59,727 bases of DNA from Nitrosomonas sp. (GTDB lineage: Bacteria; Pseudomonadota; Gammaproteobacteria; Burkholderiales; Nitrosomonadaceae). Location of the stretch: contig JAMXAG010000017.1 of assembly GCA_024281675.1 (NCBI GenBank), positions 1 through 59,727 on the forward strand, written 5' to 3'. Under the pieces are notes generated by a model. That model had not been told where the DNA came from and did no database searches. It saw nothing but the letters and a program-made list of their open reading frames with translations. The position numbers were made by a program, and so were the translations under genes. Shown here in pieces: positions 1-8,302 of this stretch; within the stretch, counting starts at the first letter, position 1, and each line of letters opens with the position of its first letter.

Positions 1-102
1 GACGTGCAATAACTCTCAGTTGGATATTTTTCTCTGTCACTACAGCTAAATTCTCGCGGTTGTGCAGAGGTCTTTAGTGTCGAATCATGAAACAATGCAC
101 GG

Positions 103-383
103 TCATTTAAGCACAGCCTGAGCGGCAGCTTCTATGGCTTGTGTTTGTTCGTCGGTGGCTCTTGGCCGGGGGAGTGCCGATAATCGTTCTTTAATCGTCT
201 ACACACCGTTCGCATCCAGGCATTGTGCATGATGATGGAAGTGAGGATACCGAAGTGATGGAGGGTGGCGTTGGGCAGCATAAATACTAAATTGCTGCAG
301 AATGTGTCTGGTTGCATAAATCCAGGCGGAATAAAGTTACACCGCTCAGATGAAACTTTTGGAATAAGCAGAATTGATGAGCG
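103..383 (-). pseudogene. Remnant of a MmeI/YeeA-type class I DNA methylase, C-terminal part
   Basis: Read on the minus strand from base 383, one frame gives LLIPKVSSERCNFIPPGF, then LPNATLHHFGILTS, AWMRTVCRRLKNDYRHS. This is the conserved run of the C-terminal part of large SAM-dependent DNA methyltransferases of the YeeA/MmeI group (known motif: SERR.YIP.GF ... HFGVLTS ... GRLKSDYRYSKDIVYNNFPWP). After DYRHS the expected DIVYNNFPW segment is missing. The family match resumes in another frame as PRATDEQTQAIEAAAQAVLK and stops at 103. The upstream frame closes at a stop at 384-386. The gene is therefore truncated at both ends and internally deleted, with no start and no catalytic NPPY region. 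Family assignment is from remembered motifs, not a search. A fossil of a defence or mobile element is the likely reading. Confidence 0.72.
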
Positions 384-446
384 TCATGGATCAAACCAAT
401 GCCTTTATGGAGCGGGGTACCTTTAAACTCGCATCAGAAGGTTCTT

Positions 447-512
447 AGATAATATTGCGGGTAACTTTATGGGTAATTGTACTTACCCATAAAGTTACCC
501 GCAATATTATCT
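447..512. repeat. Perfect 30-bp inverted repeat with 6-base spacer
   Basis: Bases 447-476 are the exact reverse complement of 483-512, separated by ttgtac. Each arm contains ttacccataaagttacccgc or its complement, and the octamer ttacccgc recurs once more at 515-522 in direct orientation. The structure could form a long hairpin. It resembles abutted ends of a mobile element, or paired binding arms of a tyrosine recombinase, more than a terminator, because no T-run follows on either side. It lies between the methylase remnant and the 3' end of tRNA-Ser. Confidence 0.85.
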
Positions 513-548
513 TGTTACCCGCATTTCACATGATTGGCTGTTATTAGC

Positions 549-582
549 AAAAAACCCGATAAACTTATTATTTATGCGGGTC
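549..582 (-). terminator. Rho-independent terminator downstream of tRNA-Ser
   Basis: On the minus strand an 11-bp stem (ACCCG then CATAAA with one bulged C, pairing with TTTAT and CGGGT) closes a short loop and is followed directly by six T residues. It sits about 35 bases past the tRNA 3' end and would end a lysC/tRNA-Ser transcript. Confidence 0.6.
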
Positions 583-617
583 TTGTTGGTTTTTTGGGTG
601 TTGTTGGGGGGTATCTT

Positions 618-710
618 TGGCGGAGAGAGAGGGATTCGAACCCTCGATAAGCTTTTTGAGCCTATACTCCCTTAGCAGGGGAGCGCCTTCGACCACTCGG
701 CCATCTCTCC
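618..710 (-). tRNA. tRNA-Ser (anticodon GCU)
   Basis: The minus strand from 710 folds as a class II tRNA. The GGAGAGA acceptor arm pairs with TCTCTCC before a G discriminator and an encoded CCA at 618-620. The anticodon loop CTGCTAA carries GCT. A long variable arm of the serine type follows, and the T-loop reads GGTTCGAATCC. It lies 80 bases downstream of lysC on the same strand, so co-transcription is possible. The sequence beyond its 3' end is accessory, as is common where integrative elements use tRNA 3' ends. Confidence 0.97.
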
Positions 711-791
711 GGTTTTATTACAATAGAATGATGAATTGTTAGTAATTGCGAAATTCAGTATGACTGCTGTTGTGCAGTATACCAGCCATGC

Positions 792-2021
792 TCAAAGGGC
801 CTGTTCCAAATCAAATGCTTTATGCAGGACTCGAACCGCTAATTCCATGTATTTCTCATCAACTACTACGGATATTTTTATTTCAGATGTTGCGATCATT
901 TGAATATTGATGCCTTCTTCAGCGAGTACACGAAACATCTTGCTAGCGATGCCGGCATGTGAGCGCATACCAACACCGACAACGGAAACTTTTGCGATTC
1001 TATCACCTCCGATGACGTCGCGGGCGCCAATATGCGGTTGAATCTTTTCTTTAAGGATATTCATTGCATTATTAAATTCATTGCGATGAACCGTGAATGA
1101 AAAGTCTGTTAACCCATCTTGCCCGACGTTTTGAATAATCATGTCAACGTCAATGTTGGCATCAGCTACTGGTCCCAGAATCTGATAAGCAATGCCTGGA
1201 TGATCAGGAACGCCAACGACCGTAATTTTCGCTTCATCACGGTTAAATGCTATTCCCGAAATAACGGCTTGTTCCATATTCTCATCTTCCTCAAAAGTAA
1301 TCAGCGTGCCTTGTCCGTCTTCTTCGAAACTGGAAAGCACTCTCAACTTGACTTTATATTTTCCTGCAAATTCAACCGATCTGAGTTGCAACACTTTAGA
1401 GCCAAGACTGGCCATCTCAAGCATTTCCTCAAATGTGATGGTATTTAAGCGCCTGGCTTCAGCAACAACACGCGGATCAGTGGTATAAATGCCATCCACA
1501 TCGGTATAAATCTGGCATTCATCGGCTTTGAGTGCCGCCGCTAATGCAACGCCCGTAGTGTCTGAACCTCCGCGACCCAGCGTAGTAATGCTACCTTTTT
1601 CATCGACACCTTGGAATCCGGCAACAACGATGACATAACCGGCTTCAAGATCGGCACGGATTCTGGATTCGTCGATATTCAGTATGCGCGCTTTGGTGTG
1701 GGTGCTGTCGGTTAAGATCCTGACTTGCGATCCGGTATAGCTTTTAGCATTGACACCTAATTCCTTGAGGGCCATGGATAATAGCGCAATCGAGACTTGT
1801 TCGCCGGTGGATACCATTACATCCATTTCGCGTGGATCGGGCGATGCTTGTACCTCATGCGCGAGCGCGATCAGTCGATTGGTTTCACCACTCATGGCGG
1901 AAACGACGACCACAATCTGGTGTCCTTGCGAATGGAATTTGGCGACTTTTCGGGCTACGTTTTTAATCCGCTCGGTGCTACCGACCGAAGTGCCGCCGTA
2001 TTTCTGAACATAAAATGCCAC
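792..2021 (-). CDS. lysC: Aspartate kinase LysC
   Basis: Phosphorylates L-aspartate with ATP, the first step toward lysine/diaminopimelate, threonine and methionine. The 409-residue length fits the single-chain beta/gammaproteobacterial aspartokinase. The amino-acid kinase domain opens with QKYGGTSVGS (residues 6-15) and contains the SGETNRL and GRGGSDTT substrate/nucleotide motifs. Two ACT regulatory domains fill about residues 265-409, consistent with feedback inhibition by lysine and/or threonine. The start is GTG (GTG-GCA-TTT-TAT); the family normally begins MALIVQKYGG, which this matches. dapC and dapD of the same pathway lie about 40 kb away. In many betaproteobacteria lysC follows accA-tilS directly and precedes this same tRNA-Ser; here accA-tilS lie 15 kb away on the other strand. 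Confidence 0.97.
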   Translation of the reverse strand: MAFYVQKYGGTSVGSTERIKNVARKVAKFHSQGHQIVVVVSAMSGETNRLIALAHEVQASPDPREMDVMVSTGEQVSIALLSMALKELGVNAKSYTGSQVRILTDSTHTKARILNIDESRIRADLEAGYVIVVAGFQGVDEKGSITTLGRGGSDTTGVALAAALKADECQIYTDVDGIYTTDPRVVAEARRLNTITFEEMLEMASLGSKVLQLRSVEFAGKYKVKLRVLSSFEEDGQGTLITFEEDENMEQAVISGIAFNRDEAKITVVGVPDHPGIAYQILGPVADANIDVDMIIQNVGQDGLTDFSFTVHRNEFNNAMNILKEKIQPHIGARDVIGGDRIAKVSVVGVGMRSHAGIASKMFRVLAEEGINIQMIATSEIKISVVVDEKYMELAVRVLHKAFDLEQAL

Positions 2022-2098
2022 GAATTACTGACCCATACAGTAAGAAAAGTGCGTCATTTTACACGATTCTCAGATAAAAAAAGATACTGTGCGGATTT

Positions 2099-3850
2099 TT
2101 AATTTCCCATCCAAAGGATTGCGGGGTTGTGTTCCAGTTGATCAAAGTATGTTCCCACGATTACGGGGTGATTGAAGTGTAATGTAATTGTTTCGATTAC
2201 TTGGAGAGGAATTGAAGTGTTCATATCGACCGTGATGAGCCCGCCTGAGAATTTCAATTGACGCTCACCAGAGAACGATAAGGTTTCACCGTTTTTTAGG
2301 GTGAAGGTTGCATTGGCTTGGGTTGGATAAGAAGATTTCTTTTTGTGGGGACGAACAACGATTCCCAATGCCAGTAATTGCGAGCCCATAATATTTTCAG
2401 GGATTTGAATGGTAATCGAATTAGCAGGTTCCTTTAAAGAGAGTGAATCAAAAGTAATGGGTGTCTGCACATTTAGTACGGGATTCAATTGCTGGCAATT
2501 TCGCAAGTAATACCAACCCAGTGGATCAATGGGGACGCATAGCGGCGATACATTCGAATCGATCAACGATGACATGTGCTGCCACTGTGAGGAATGGATA
2601 GATGGAAACGGGGGGGATTTGCTAATTTTTGGTCCCCGAATAGCCCAACCAGAGCATATAAACCAAAATACAAACAAGAAAACTGGAAGCGTTATTTTAT
2701 TTCTCTGAAGGAAAGCAACATTGGCGGGAAACAATGCGAGGATTCCACTGAAAGCCAGCGCCATACCAAAAAACATCAAAATGATTGTACGATTAAGAGT
2801 GAAATGTTGAAGGTGAAACAGATCCTGGTTCCACGAAACATTCATTGCAAATACATTGATCATGGATTGGAAAAATATCAATGTTAAGCCGATAAGTGCA
2901 AGAATTCCTGGTGCCTTTCGTCGCCAGAGAATTAGCAGGATCATAAGGCTAAAGAGGACTAGGCCTATATAAATACTCGTAGAAACTGGTAATTTGTGAA
3001 AAAAAGGACCTAATCCAATTTTTCCGATAAATCCTAAAAAGTATTCAATGGTGGCAGTAACTTTTAGCAATAGCGTATTATCAGAAGCCGGAAAGATCGT
3101 TGATTGATTTGATTGACTTATAAAAAGCTGAATAATTTGTAGGCAACCTAATACTGTAGAAACAATCGTGATGTTGCGGAAGCGGCGATTACTCACCATT
3201 GCTGTAATTACCATCGCTGGAAGCGTCGCAAGAATTGCCGGCTTGGAAAGGATCAATAAGGGGATAAACCATGACCACCAGGGGACTTCACGGTTTTTTT
3301 CAACAAAAGCGAGTGCTGTGATAGTGGCGATAAAAAAAGCCGAAAAATACGAGAAATTAATGAATGTTCGTGTTTCAAAATCAGCCACCATGGCAATCGT
3401 GATGGCCGTCAACAAGCGTAACGCATCGTTTTGTATCAGGATACGGAAAGGGCGTAAACAGAACGTACTGACCATGACAGCAGCGAGAACAATGGCCGAA
3501 CCGCTATAGAAATACGGGATAATCGATGCCGGGAGATTTAAAAGGCTGCCTAGCAAAGCAATCATGCGCGGTGGTAGTGGAATATAGCCCGCATCGGTAG
3601 CAAATAAATTTTCGTATAATGAGGGATCGTTTGCTTTAGGGAAGTAATTGGTCCCCATCTCGGCATACATTGCGCCACTCAATAACCATTGATACTGCAG
3701 TGCAACGACATAGACGCAGGAAGAAACAATGCACAACAGAAAAAACAGGATTGGGCGCCGGGGGTGATCATCGTTGACTAGTTGCGTACTTTCATTGTGT
3801 AGCATCCAGTTGCGAGAAAGTTGTAGATACGAAAGGACAGATCTCAGCAT
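2099..3850 (-). CDS. Polytopic membrane protein, possible GT-C-type enzyme
   Basis: No family is recognised with confidence. The 583-residue product has about ten hydrophobic segments between residues 35 and 410, starting with PILFFLLCIVSSCVYVVAL. A roughly 170-residue, beta-rich hydrophilic C-terminus then probably lies in the periplasm. That layout recalls membrane GT-C glycosyltransferases that use lipid-linked sugar donors, and an early acidic loop (EMGTNYFPKANDPSLYENL) fits loosely, but no diagnostic motif is claimed. ATG at 3850 is preferred; a TTG at 3871 would add seven residues. Neither has a good ribosome site, and the gene abuts the aldolase stop, so translation may be coupled. It is the last gene of the eight-gene glycan-like cluster. 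Confidence 0.6.
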   Translation of the reverse strand: MLRSVLSYLQLSRNWMLHNESTQLVNDDHPRRPILFFLLCIVSSCVYVVALQYQWLLSGAMYAEMGTNYFPKANDPSLYENLFATDAGYIPLPPRMIALLGSLLNLPASIIPYFYSGSAIVLAAVMVSTFCLRPFRILIQNDALRLLTAITIAMVADFETRTFINFSYFSAFFIATITALAFVEKNREVPWWSWFIPLLILSKPAILATLPAMVITAMVSNRRFRNITIVSTVLGCLQIIQLFISQSNQSTIFPASDNTLLLKVTATIEYFLGFIGKIGLGPFFHKLPVSTSIYIGLVLFSLMILLILWRRKAPGILALIGLTLIFFQSMINVFAMNVSWNQDLFHLQHFTLNRTIILMFFGMALAFSGILALFPANVAFLQRNKITLPVFLFVFWFICSGWAIRGPKISKSPPFPSIHSSQWQHMSSLIDSNVSPLCVPIDPLGWYYLRNCQQLNPVLNVQTPITFDSLSLKEPANSITIQIPENIMGSQLLALGIVVRPHKKKSSYPTQANATFTLKNGETLSFSGERQLKFSGGLITVDMNTSIPLQVIETITLHFNHPVIVGTYFDQLEHNPAILWMGN

Positions 3851-3871
3851 GGTGTTTTTTAGGTTAAGCAA

Positions 3872-4897
3872 TTAAAGTGTGTCTGCTAAACGCATACGAT
3901 ATTTTTCTGCATCCCAGTCGAGCAAGGCCGCAATTTGATTGTGGTGCAGCGATGCCAGCACAGTATCGGTTTGTTGTCTTGTGAGGACATCATAATAGCA
4001 GCGTAGCTGAGCTTGTTTTGCGATATTGAAGGTACGGGTGACAAAGACACCGTAGTCACGAATAAATATCAACTCAGGTTTTTCATGTGGATTTGCAGTG
4101 AATAGGGTTTCGAGCTGTTCCCAATTCGTATAGGTGTGTGCTTGTGTACCAAGAAATACAACGTGATCGGGGTAAAGCGCCCAGTCGGATGCAAGCCGGT
4201 CAAACAGCGCTGAATGGGTTGCCAATTCGTGCAATGTAGGGTCTTGAATGGGCACATAATCCGGGTGTCTGGAAACGGGAATATGACGCGCATGATCCAG
4301 TGCGGCAACTGGAGTTTGAAGCATGGCAATCAGCGTGTTGAGTGTTGCCACAACGTCCGCAATGCTGGATCCACCTATCACGACACCGTGATTTTTTAAA
4401 AAAACGACACGGGCATCTTGTTTCTGCATGAGTGCATCGTAAACTGCTTGGGCAAGTTCCTGCCCGGGCTTATGATAAGCCACTAAAACACACGATAACG
4501 AATCATTTTGTGCAGCGATCAAAGTTTTCTCGCAATCAGCTCGTACCAGATGGGCCAGTATTTCGATGGCATGCAAATGAATCACAACCGGCTGTGGCAT
4601 CAGCGCATGCAGCAGCGTTTCAATCGAGGGTTTCAATTCATATGTGCCGATCAATTGAGGGGTTACAGAAAAATTGCGTTGTTGGATAGCGTGTTGTAGC
4701 GCCTGCAGATTGACCGGAACGAAAATGTTGCGTTGATCCGCTTCAGCTAACCAGGTTCCTGATGCTTTGATCCATAATGTGCCAGAGTCTTTCCATGACA
4801 CATTGCCACCCGCACCCTGTACCAACAAAGGATTTTTGCCAATACTTGCACAAAACTGAATGACTTGCGCTCGTGTCTGATCGTTATGGTTGTTCAT
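3872..4897 (-). CDS. Class II aldolase/adducin-family protein
   Basis: Members are Zn-dependent aldolases, epimerases or decarboxylases acting on sugar phosphates (fuculose-phosphate aldolase, ribulose-phosphate epimerase). The N-terminal GAGGNVSWKDSGTLWIKASG stretch is the family phosphate/substrate loop. PSIETLLHALMP supplies the general acid/base Glu (about E93), and HLHAIE (H107, H109) with KNHGVVIGG (H170) give the three zinc histidines. The 341-residue length exceeds the usual 210-230; about 120 extra residues at the C-terminus have no assigned role. It starts with an ATGA overlap on the HAD stop, so the two are translationally coupled and probably act on the same phosphorylated sugar. 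The substrate is unknown. Confidence 0.8.
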   Translation of the reverse strand: MNNHNDQTRAQVIQFCASIGKNPLLVQGAGGNVSWKDSGTLWIKASGTWLAEADQRNIFVPVNLQALQHAIQQRNFSVTPQLIGTYELKPSIETLLHALMPQPVVIHLHAIEILAHLVRADCEKTLIAAQNDSLSCVLVAYHKPGQELAQAVYDALMQKQDARVVFLKNHGVVIGGSSIADVVATLNTLIAMLQTPVAALDHARHIPVSRHPDYVPIQDPTLHELATHSALFDRLASDWALYPDHVVFLGTQAHTYTNWEQLETLFTANPHEKPELIFIRDYGVFVTRTFNIAKQAQLRCYYDVLTRQQTDTVLASLHHNQIAALLDWDAEKYRMRLADTL

Positions 4898-5646
4898 GTG
4901 TGTTCCCTTAGCCGTACCAGCAAGCGCCGGAGTTCGCCAAAATGTTTGAATGCGGCATCTGGAGCGCTTTCACCCGTTCCCAATGGTGTGTCTTCATGGA
5001 TCTTCTGTAAAGTGACCGCATTGATTTCTCTACGTGCTTCGCGGATATCGTTGATCGGATTATCGCCAATCATCCAGATACAATCGCCTTGCGGGTGCAT
5101 TTTTTCCAGTGCAATGTGAAAAGGCGCTGCATGGCATTTATCAAATCCGGCTTCCTCGCTGGTGACAATATAATCAAAATAGTGATCCAGTCCAAAATAA
5201 ACGACTTTGCGGAATTGGATTTGTGCGGTGAGGTCAGTGACGATCGTGGTTGGTATTGCCAGCATACGGATATCGTCGAGCAATTCTTTGACTTCATCGA
5301 ATAGTGTGGCGTTGCTCAAAAAAGTGCGCCAATAGGTTTGTTCAAAATCCAGCGCGAGCAGTACTTGTGATCCCAAGCCCATGATTTCCAACATACGTTG
5401 CAGATACAGCAACCGGTTATGTGACGAAGCGGTATATTTCAAGCGTACTTTGATTTGATGGCGCGCTTCTTGGAATGCGCGGTCAAAATCTTCTCCGCTT
5501 AAAGACAAGGTCAGCATGACCTTTTCACGTACTGCCAGTTGTGCGGCTGCATGCGCCGGGGCATAAGGATAGAGGGTGTTATCGGTATCGAACAGGATGG
5601 CGTCGGGTAAGCGCGTAAAACGTTGTGGTTGATACAGGGTTACCAT
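4894..5646 (-). CDS. HAD-superfamily hydrolase
   Basis: A 250-residue haloacid-dehalogenase-fold protein, probably a sugar-phosphate or nucleoside-phosphate phosphatase. Motif I is ILFDTDNTLYPY with nucleophile D20 and acid/base D22. Motif II is IVTD near residue 137, a conserved Lys follows near 170, and motif IV is MIGDNPINDI near 193-201. The helical cap between motifs I and II is of the C1 type. The start at 5646 (MVTLYQPQRF) is chosen because it overlaps the upstream stop by only a few bases; an in-frame ATG at 5763 would need a 120-base overlap. Its cluster contains a nucleotidyltransferase, a kinase-like domain and an aldolase, suggesting removal of a phosphate during synthesis of an unusual building block. 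Confidence 0.82.
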   Translation of the reverse strand: MVTLYQPQRFTRLPDAILFDTDNTLYPYAPAHAAAQLAVREKVMLTLSLSGEDFDRAFQEARHQIKVRLKYTASSHNRLLYLQRMLEIMGLGSQVLLALDFEQTYWRTFLSNATLFDEVKELLDDIRMLAIPTTIVTDLTAQIQFRKVVYFGLDHYFDYIVTSEEAGFDKCHAAPFHIALEKMHPQGDCIWMIGDNPINDIREARREINAVTLQKIHEDTPLGTGESAPDAAFKHFGELRRLLVRLREHT

Positions 5647-7700
5647 ACAAAACGCCGTGTCAATGCTTGGTTGATATGTGACAAGGTAATCAGTTGCATC
5701 AAGCCGATCATGCCATCGTGCCATTTGGGTGGAATATCCAGAAAATCCAGCATGTGTGGGCAAAGCATCTCTGCCGCTAACACCATGTCAGCAGCCGATA
5801 CTTCGCCCTCAATGGTCATTTGCATGGTATCGGTACTATTGCTGGCCGCAATATCAACATGCAGGCCGCACACACCGATCAACGCACGATTCAATGATAA
5901 TTCATTAAAGCCATGACGGGTTTCAACAACCAATTTAAGCCGCATCGGATGTCGTTTGCCTGAATCTTCTAACATGTTTGGGTGGATTGGTTGCAAGGAA
6001 AATACCAGATCGGCGTGATCCGATTGCGGCACAATGAATCGCTGTGAATCGGAAATTTTTTGTGCGGCAAGATTCGGTGTATTTTCCAAAGTACTCATAG
6101 TCTCTACCAAGCTATGATGTTGTTTGCGTTGAAAATAGTCGCGCAGATTTTCGGGCATATCGAGGAAAATTTTTAAATGATAGTATTGCCGTAACCAGGG
6201 AAGATAGAGTGTGTGCAATCCATTTGCAATAATGAAATTGTTGCTTTCAATCAACAACGTTGGGTTGGATTGGCCATCTGACCAATTCGAACGCCTTGCT
6301 TGAATTCGTTTGCCATCCGCCAGCGCCATTAGGTCATTGCCAAACCCTTCCAGATCGTTGGTTATCGGATTGCGTCGTGCCATCATTTGCCAAATCGGTT
6401 TTTGTTTATCCCATAAGTAATAATCATTGCCCGATAACGTGACCGTGGAATGATGGCCGAATAAATCAGCAATTGCGTCAGTGAACAAGCTTTTACCACT
6501 ACCGATATCGCCGGCAACTCCAATCACGAAAGGTTTCCGGCTCAAGCGGAAGAAATCGTTACGACTGATTGTTTCTCGCCAAACGCGCAGCGCTAGAATA
6601 ATACCGATGGCGACCATTATTGTGTGTAACAACGAAACGGCATGGCTGCCGAATGGTTCGGGCAATTGCAGCACGGAATTTAAATCAAGGATTCCTGCGG
6701 CGGTGAGTTGCAGTGGCGTGGCTAGCAATATACTGAGTACGTACAGTAATGAAAACAGGCTAATCAGCAACTGGGTCATTGGGTTACTGAGTGACTGATA
6801 CAGCACTAAAAAAGGAATACACCATACGAACCAGCCCGGAGAGGCCGGTGTCATCAGTACGATCAATAGAAAAGCGATGCCGATGGTGGCTTGGAATAAA
6901 TGGAAATTCAAGCGGCGTACCTGCCAGACCTGGTATAGCAGGATCAGATAAATCAGCGGAACGATATAGATGGAGATGTGATCTCCCAGACTCAATGCCA
7001 GTCGATAGATTTTTCCCATTTCCGGGTTACTGAATAACATCAGAAGTGCATCGCTGGATGCCAAAAAAGGTGCACCAAACACCAGAGCGGCAATGGCAAA
7101 GCCTTTGGCAAATTCAAGTGCGTATTGCCATAACGCTTTGTTATGGTAAAGATAGATGAGAAAGAAAGGCAACGCTATGATCATACTTAATTTGCTGGAA
7201 ATGGCCATTGCACAAAATATTCCGGTCCATCGCAGTGACGCTTTGCGGATAAAAAATAGTGCAAGTGTCAGTAGCAAGACCGGAATCAAGTCATTCAGCC
7301 CTAGGCCATAGCTGGCCAGAATCACGATCGGGGATAACCAATAGGCGAGCAACAATAGATAGTGTCGTTTCGGCAATAGATGATGCAACGTGAGTAATAA
7401 ACCAACATCCACAATCAACAGCGTCAGGGCATATCCGGTGGCAAGTGGGAAGCCCAGTAGTTTGGCTGCCAGTGTCATGGGCAGTAGTACTAGCCACATG
7501 ACATAACCGTATGGAAATGCTGTCAAAATACCCTCATTGGCGCGCCAGGTCGACCAAGGATCGAACGTTAATTGTTGTGTGCTGGTATCGAGAAAGGGCA
7601 CATACCATGTCGATACGGCGTATGGCGTGATGCTGGCAATCAATAGAATGCGAACCATTAATCCAATAATAAATAGCGGATTATGCAGTAGCTTTTTCAT
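5640..7700 (-). CDS. Fusion: polytopic GT-C-like membrane domain plus P-loop uridine-kinase-like domain
   Basis: The 686-residue protein has two unlike halves. Residues 1 to about 380 contain ten or more hydrophobic segments, in the manner of membrane mannosyl/glycosyltransferases that use lipid-phosphate donors; an acidic loop (FLDTSTQQLTFDPW) follows the first helix. The cytosolic half begins FVIGVAGDIGSGKS (P-loop at about 396-404), then GNDYYLWDK and later FLDMPENLRDYFQRK, the layout of the uridine kinase/phosphoribulokinase family. A further small alpha/beta domain ends the chain. The start at 7700 (MKKLLHNPLF) gives an ATGA overlap with the gene upstream; an ATG 15 codons earlier is less likely. 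Coupling a kinase to a membrane transferase in one chain is unusual. Substrates are unknown. Confidence 0.75.
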   Translation of the reverse strand: MKKLLHNPLFIIGLMVRILLIASITPYAVSTWYVPFLDTSTQQLTFDPWSTWRANEGILTAFPYGYVMWLVLLPMTLAAKLLGFPLATGYALTLLIVDVGLLLTLHHLLPKRHYLLLLAYWLSPIVILASYGLGLNDLIPVLLLTLALFFIRKASLRWTGIFCAMAISSKLSMIIALPFFLIYLYHNKALWQYALEFAKGFAIAALVFGAPFLASSDALLMLFSNPEMGKIYRLALSLGDHISIYIVPLIYLILLYQVWQVRRLNFHLFQATIGIAFLLIVLMTPASPGWFVWCIPFLVLYQSLSNPMTQLLISLFSLLYVLSILLATPLQLTAAGILDLNSVLQLPEPFGSHAVSLLHTIMVAIGIILALRVWRETISRNDFFRLSRKPFVIGVAGDIGSGKSLFTDAIADLFGHHSTVTLSGNDYYLWDKQKPIWQMMARRNPITNDLEGFGNDLMALADGKRIQARRSNWSDGQSNPTLLIESNNFIIANGLHTLYLPWLRQYYHLKIFLDMPENLRDYFQRKQHHSLVETMSTLENTPNLAAQKISDSQRFIVPQSDHADLVFSLQPIHPNMLEDSGKRHPMRLKLVVETRHGFNELSLNRALIGVCGLHVDIAASNSTDTMQMTIEGEVSAADMVLAAEMLCPHMLDFLDIPPKWHDGMIGLMQLITLSHINQALTRRFVW

Positions 7701-8302
7701 GCTTTGGAAAGCTGCCATTCCCATAAATCGGTACGTTTGGTACACACGGCATCAGCAGCGATAGCTTGCTCATTGAGCAATTTTGCCAATGCGGGAATTT
7801 CACTGTGCGCGTCTCGTCCTTGCAATTCCGGGGAAACCAGGCACAGCTTGAAGCCAGCCGTCTGGAGCCGTTGCGCATCATGTGACGTCAATGGAAAACG
7901 GTTGAAGCAATCGACCCATACCCAATCAACTTTGCCGGCCAATGTTAAGGCGGTTTCGATCGATTCAAATTCGGATACTCTTACCGCACAGTGATGCTCT
8001 CCGGCTTTCGAGCATTTCACCAGAAATGGGAATGATTGATCGAGAAAAAAATAATCCGTAATGTTTTTTTCGCGCATCAGATCGATCAGCCGTGCTTCTA
8101 ATCCTTCCTCTTTGACATTGAGAATCAAGGTTCCATGCTGATAAGCGTCAATCCATTGGGTCAATGATTCACCGCTGAGAAATGGATCATGCTGCAGGAT
8201 CAATTGGTCACCCAAGCTGCGAATATCGATTTCGATGCCATACCGAAGATTCGTGGCACGTAGCTCATCGACGGTATTGCGGCGGTGGGCAATGAGTTTC
8301 AT
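7697..8302 (-). CDS. Small GDPD/PI-PLC-like phosphodiesterase-fold protein
   Basis: The protein has 201 residues, shorter than the usual 240-300 of glycerophosphodiester phosphodiesterases. The N-terminus KLIAHRRNTVDEL corresponds to the family's AHRG...ENT. YGIEIDIR supplies the Glu-x-Asp metal pair and LILQHDPF the second catalytic His, so the main catalytic residues are present, although the Gly after HR is replaced by Arg. The later barrel strands are abbreviated. The start at 8302 gives an ATGA overlap with the GT2 gene; the upstream ATG at 8386 would overlap it by 88 bases. In this context it may cleave or transfer a phosphodiester on a glycan or lipid. A degenerate binding role is also possible. 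Confidence 0.65.
   Translation of the reverse strand: MKLIAHRRNTVDELRATNLRYGIEIDIRSLGDQLILQHDPFLSGESLTQWIDAYQHGTLILNVKEEGLEARLIDLMREKNITDYFFLDQSFPFLVKCSKAGEHHCAVRVSEFESIETALTLAGKVDWVWVDCFNRFPLTSHDAQRLQTAGFKLCLVSPELQGRDAHSEIPALAKLLNEQAIAADAVCTKRTDLWEWQLSKA

Noticed and set aside
2594-2887. 97-codon plus-strand open frame antisense to the membrane protein gene
   Set aside because: No ribosome site or family resemblance; it is the shadow of a well-supported membrane protein.
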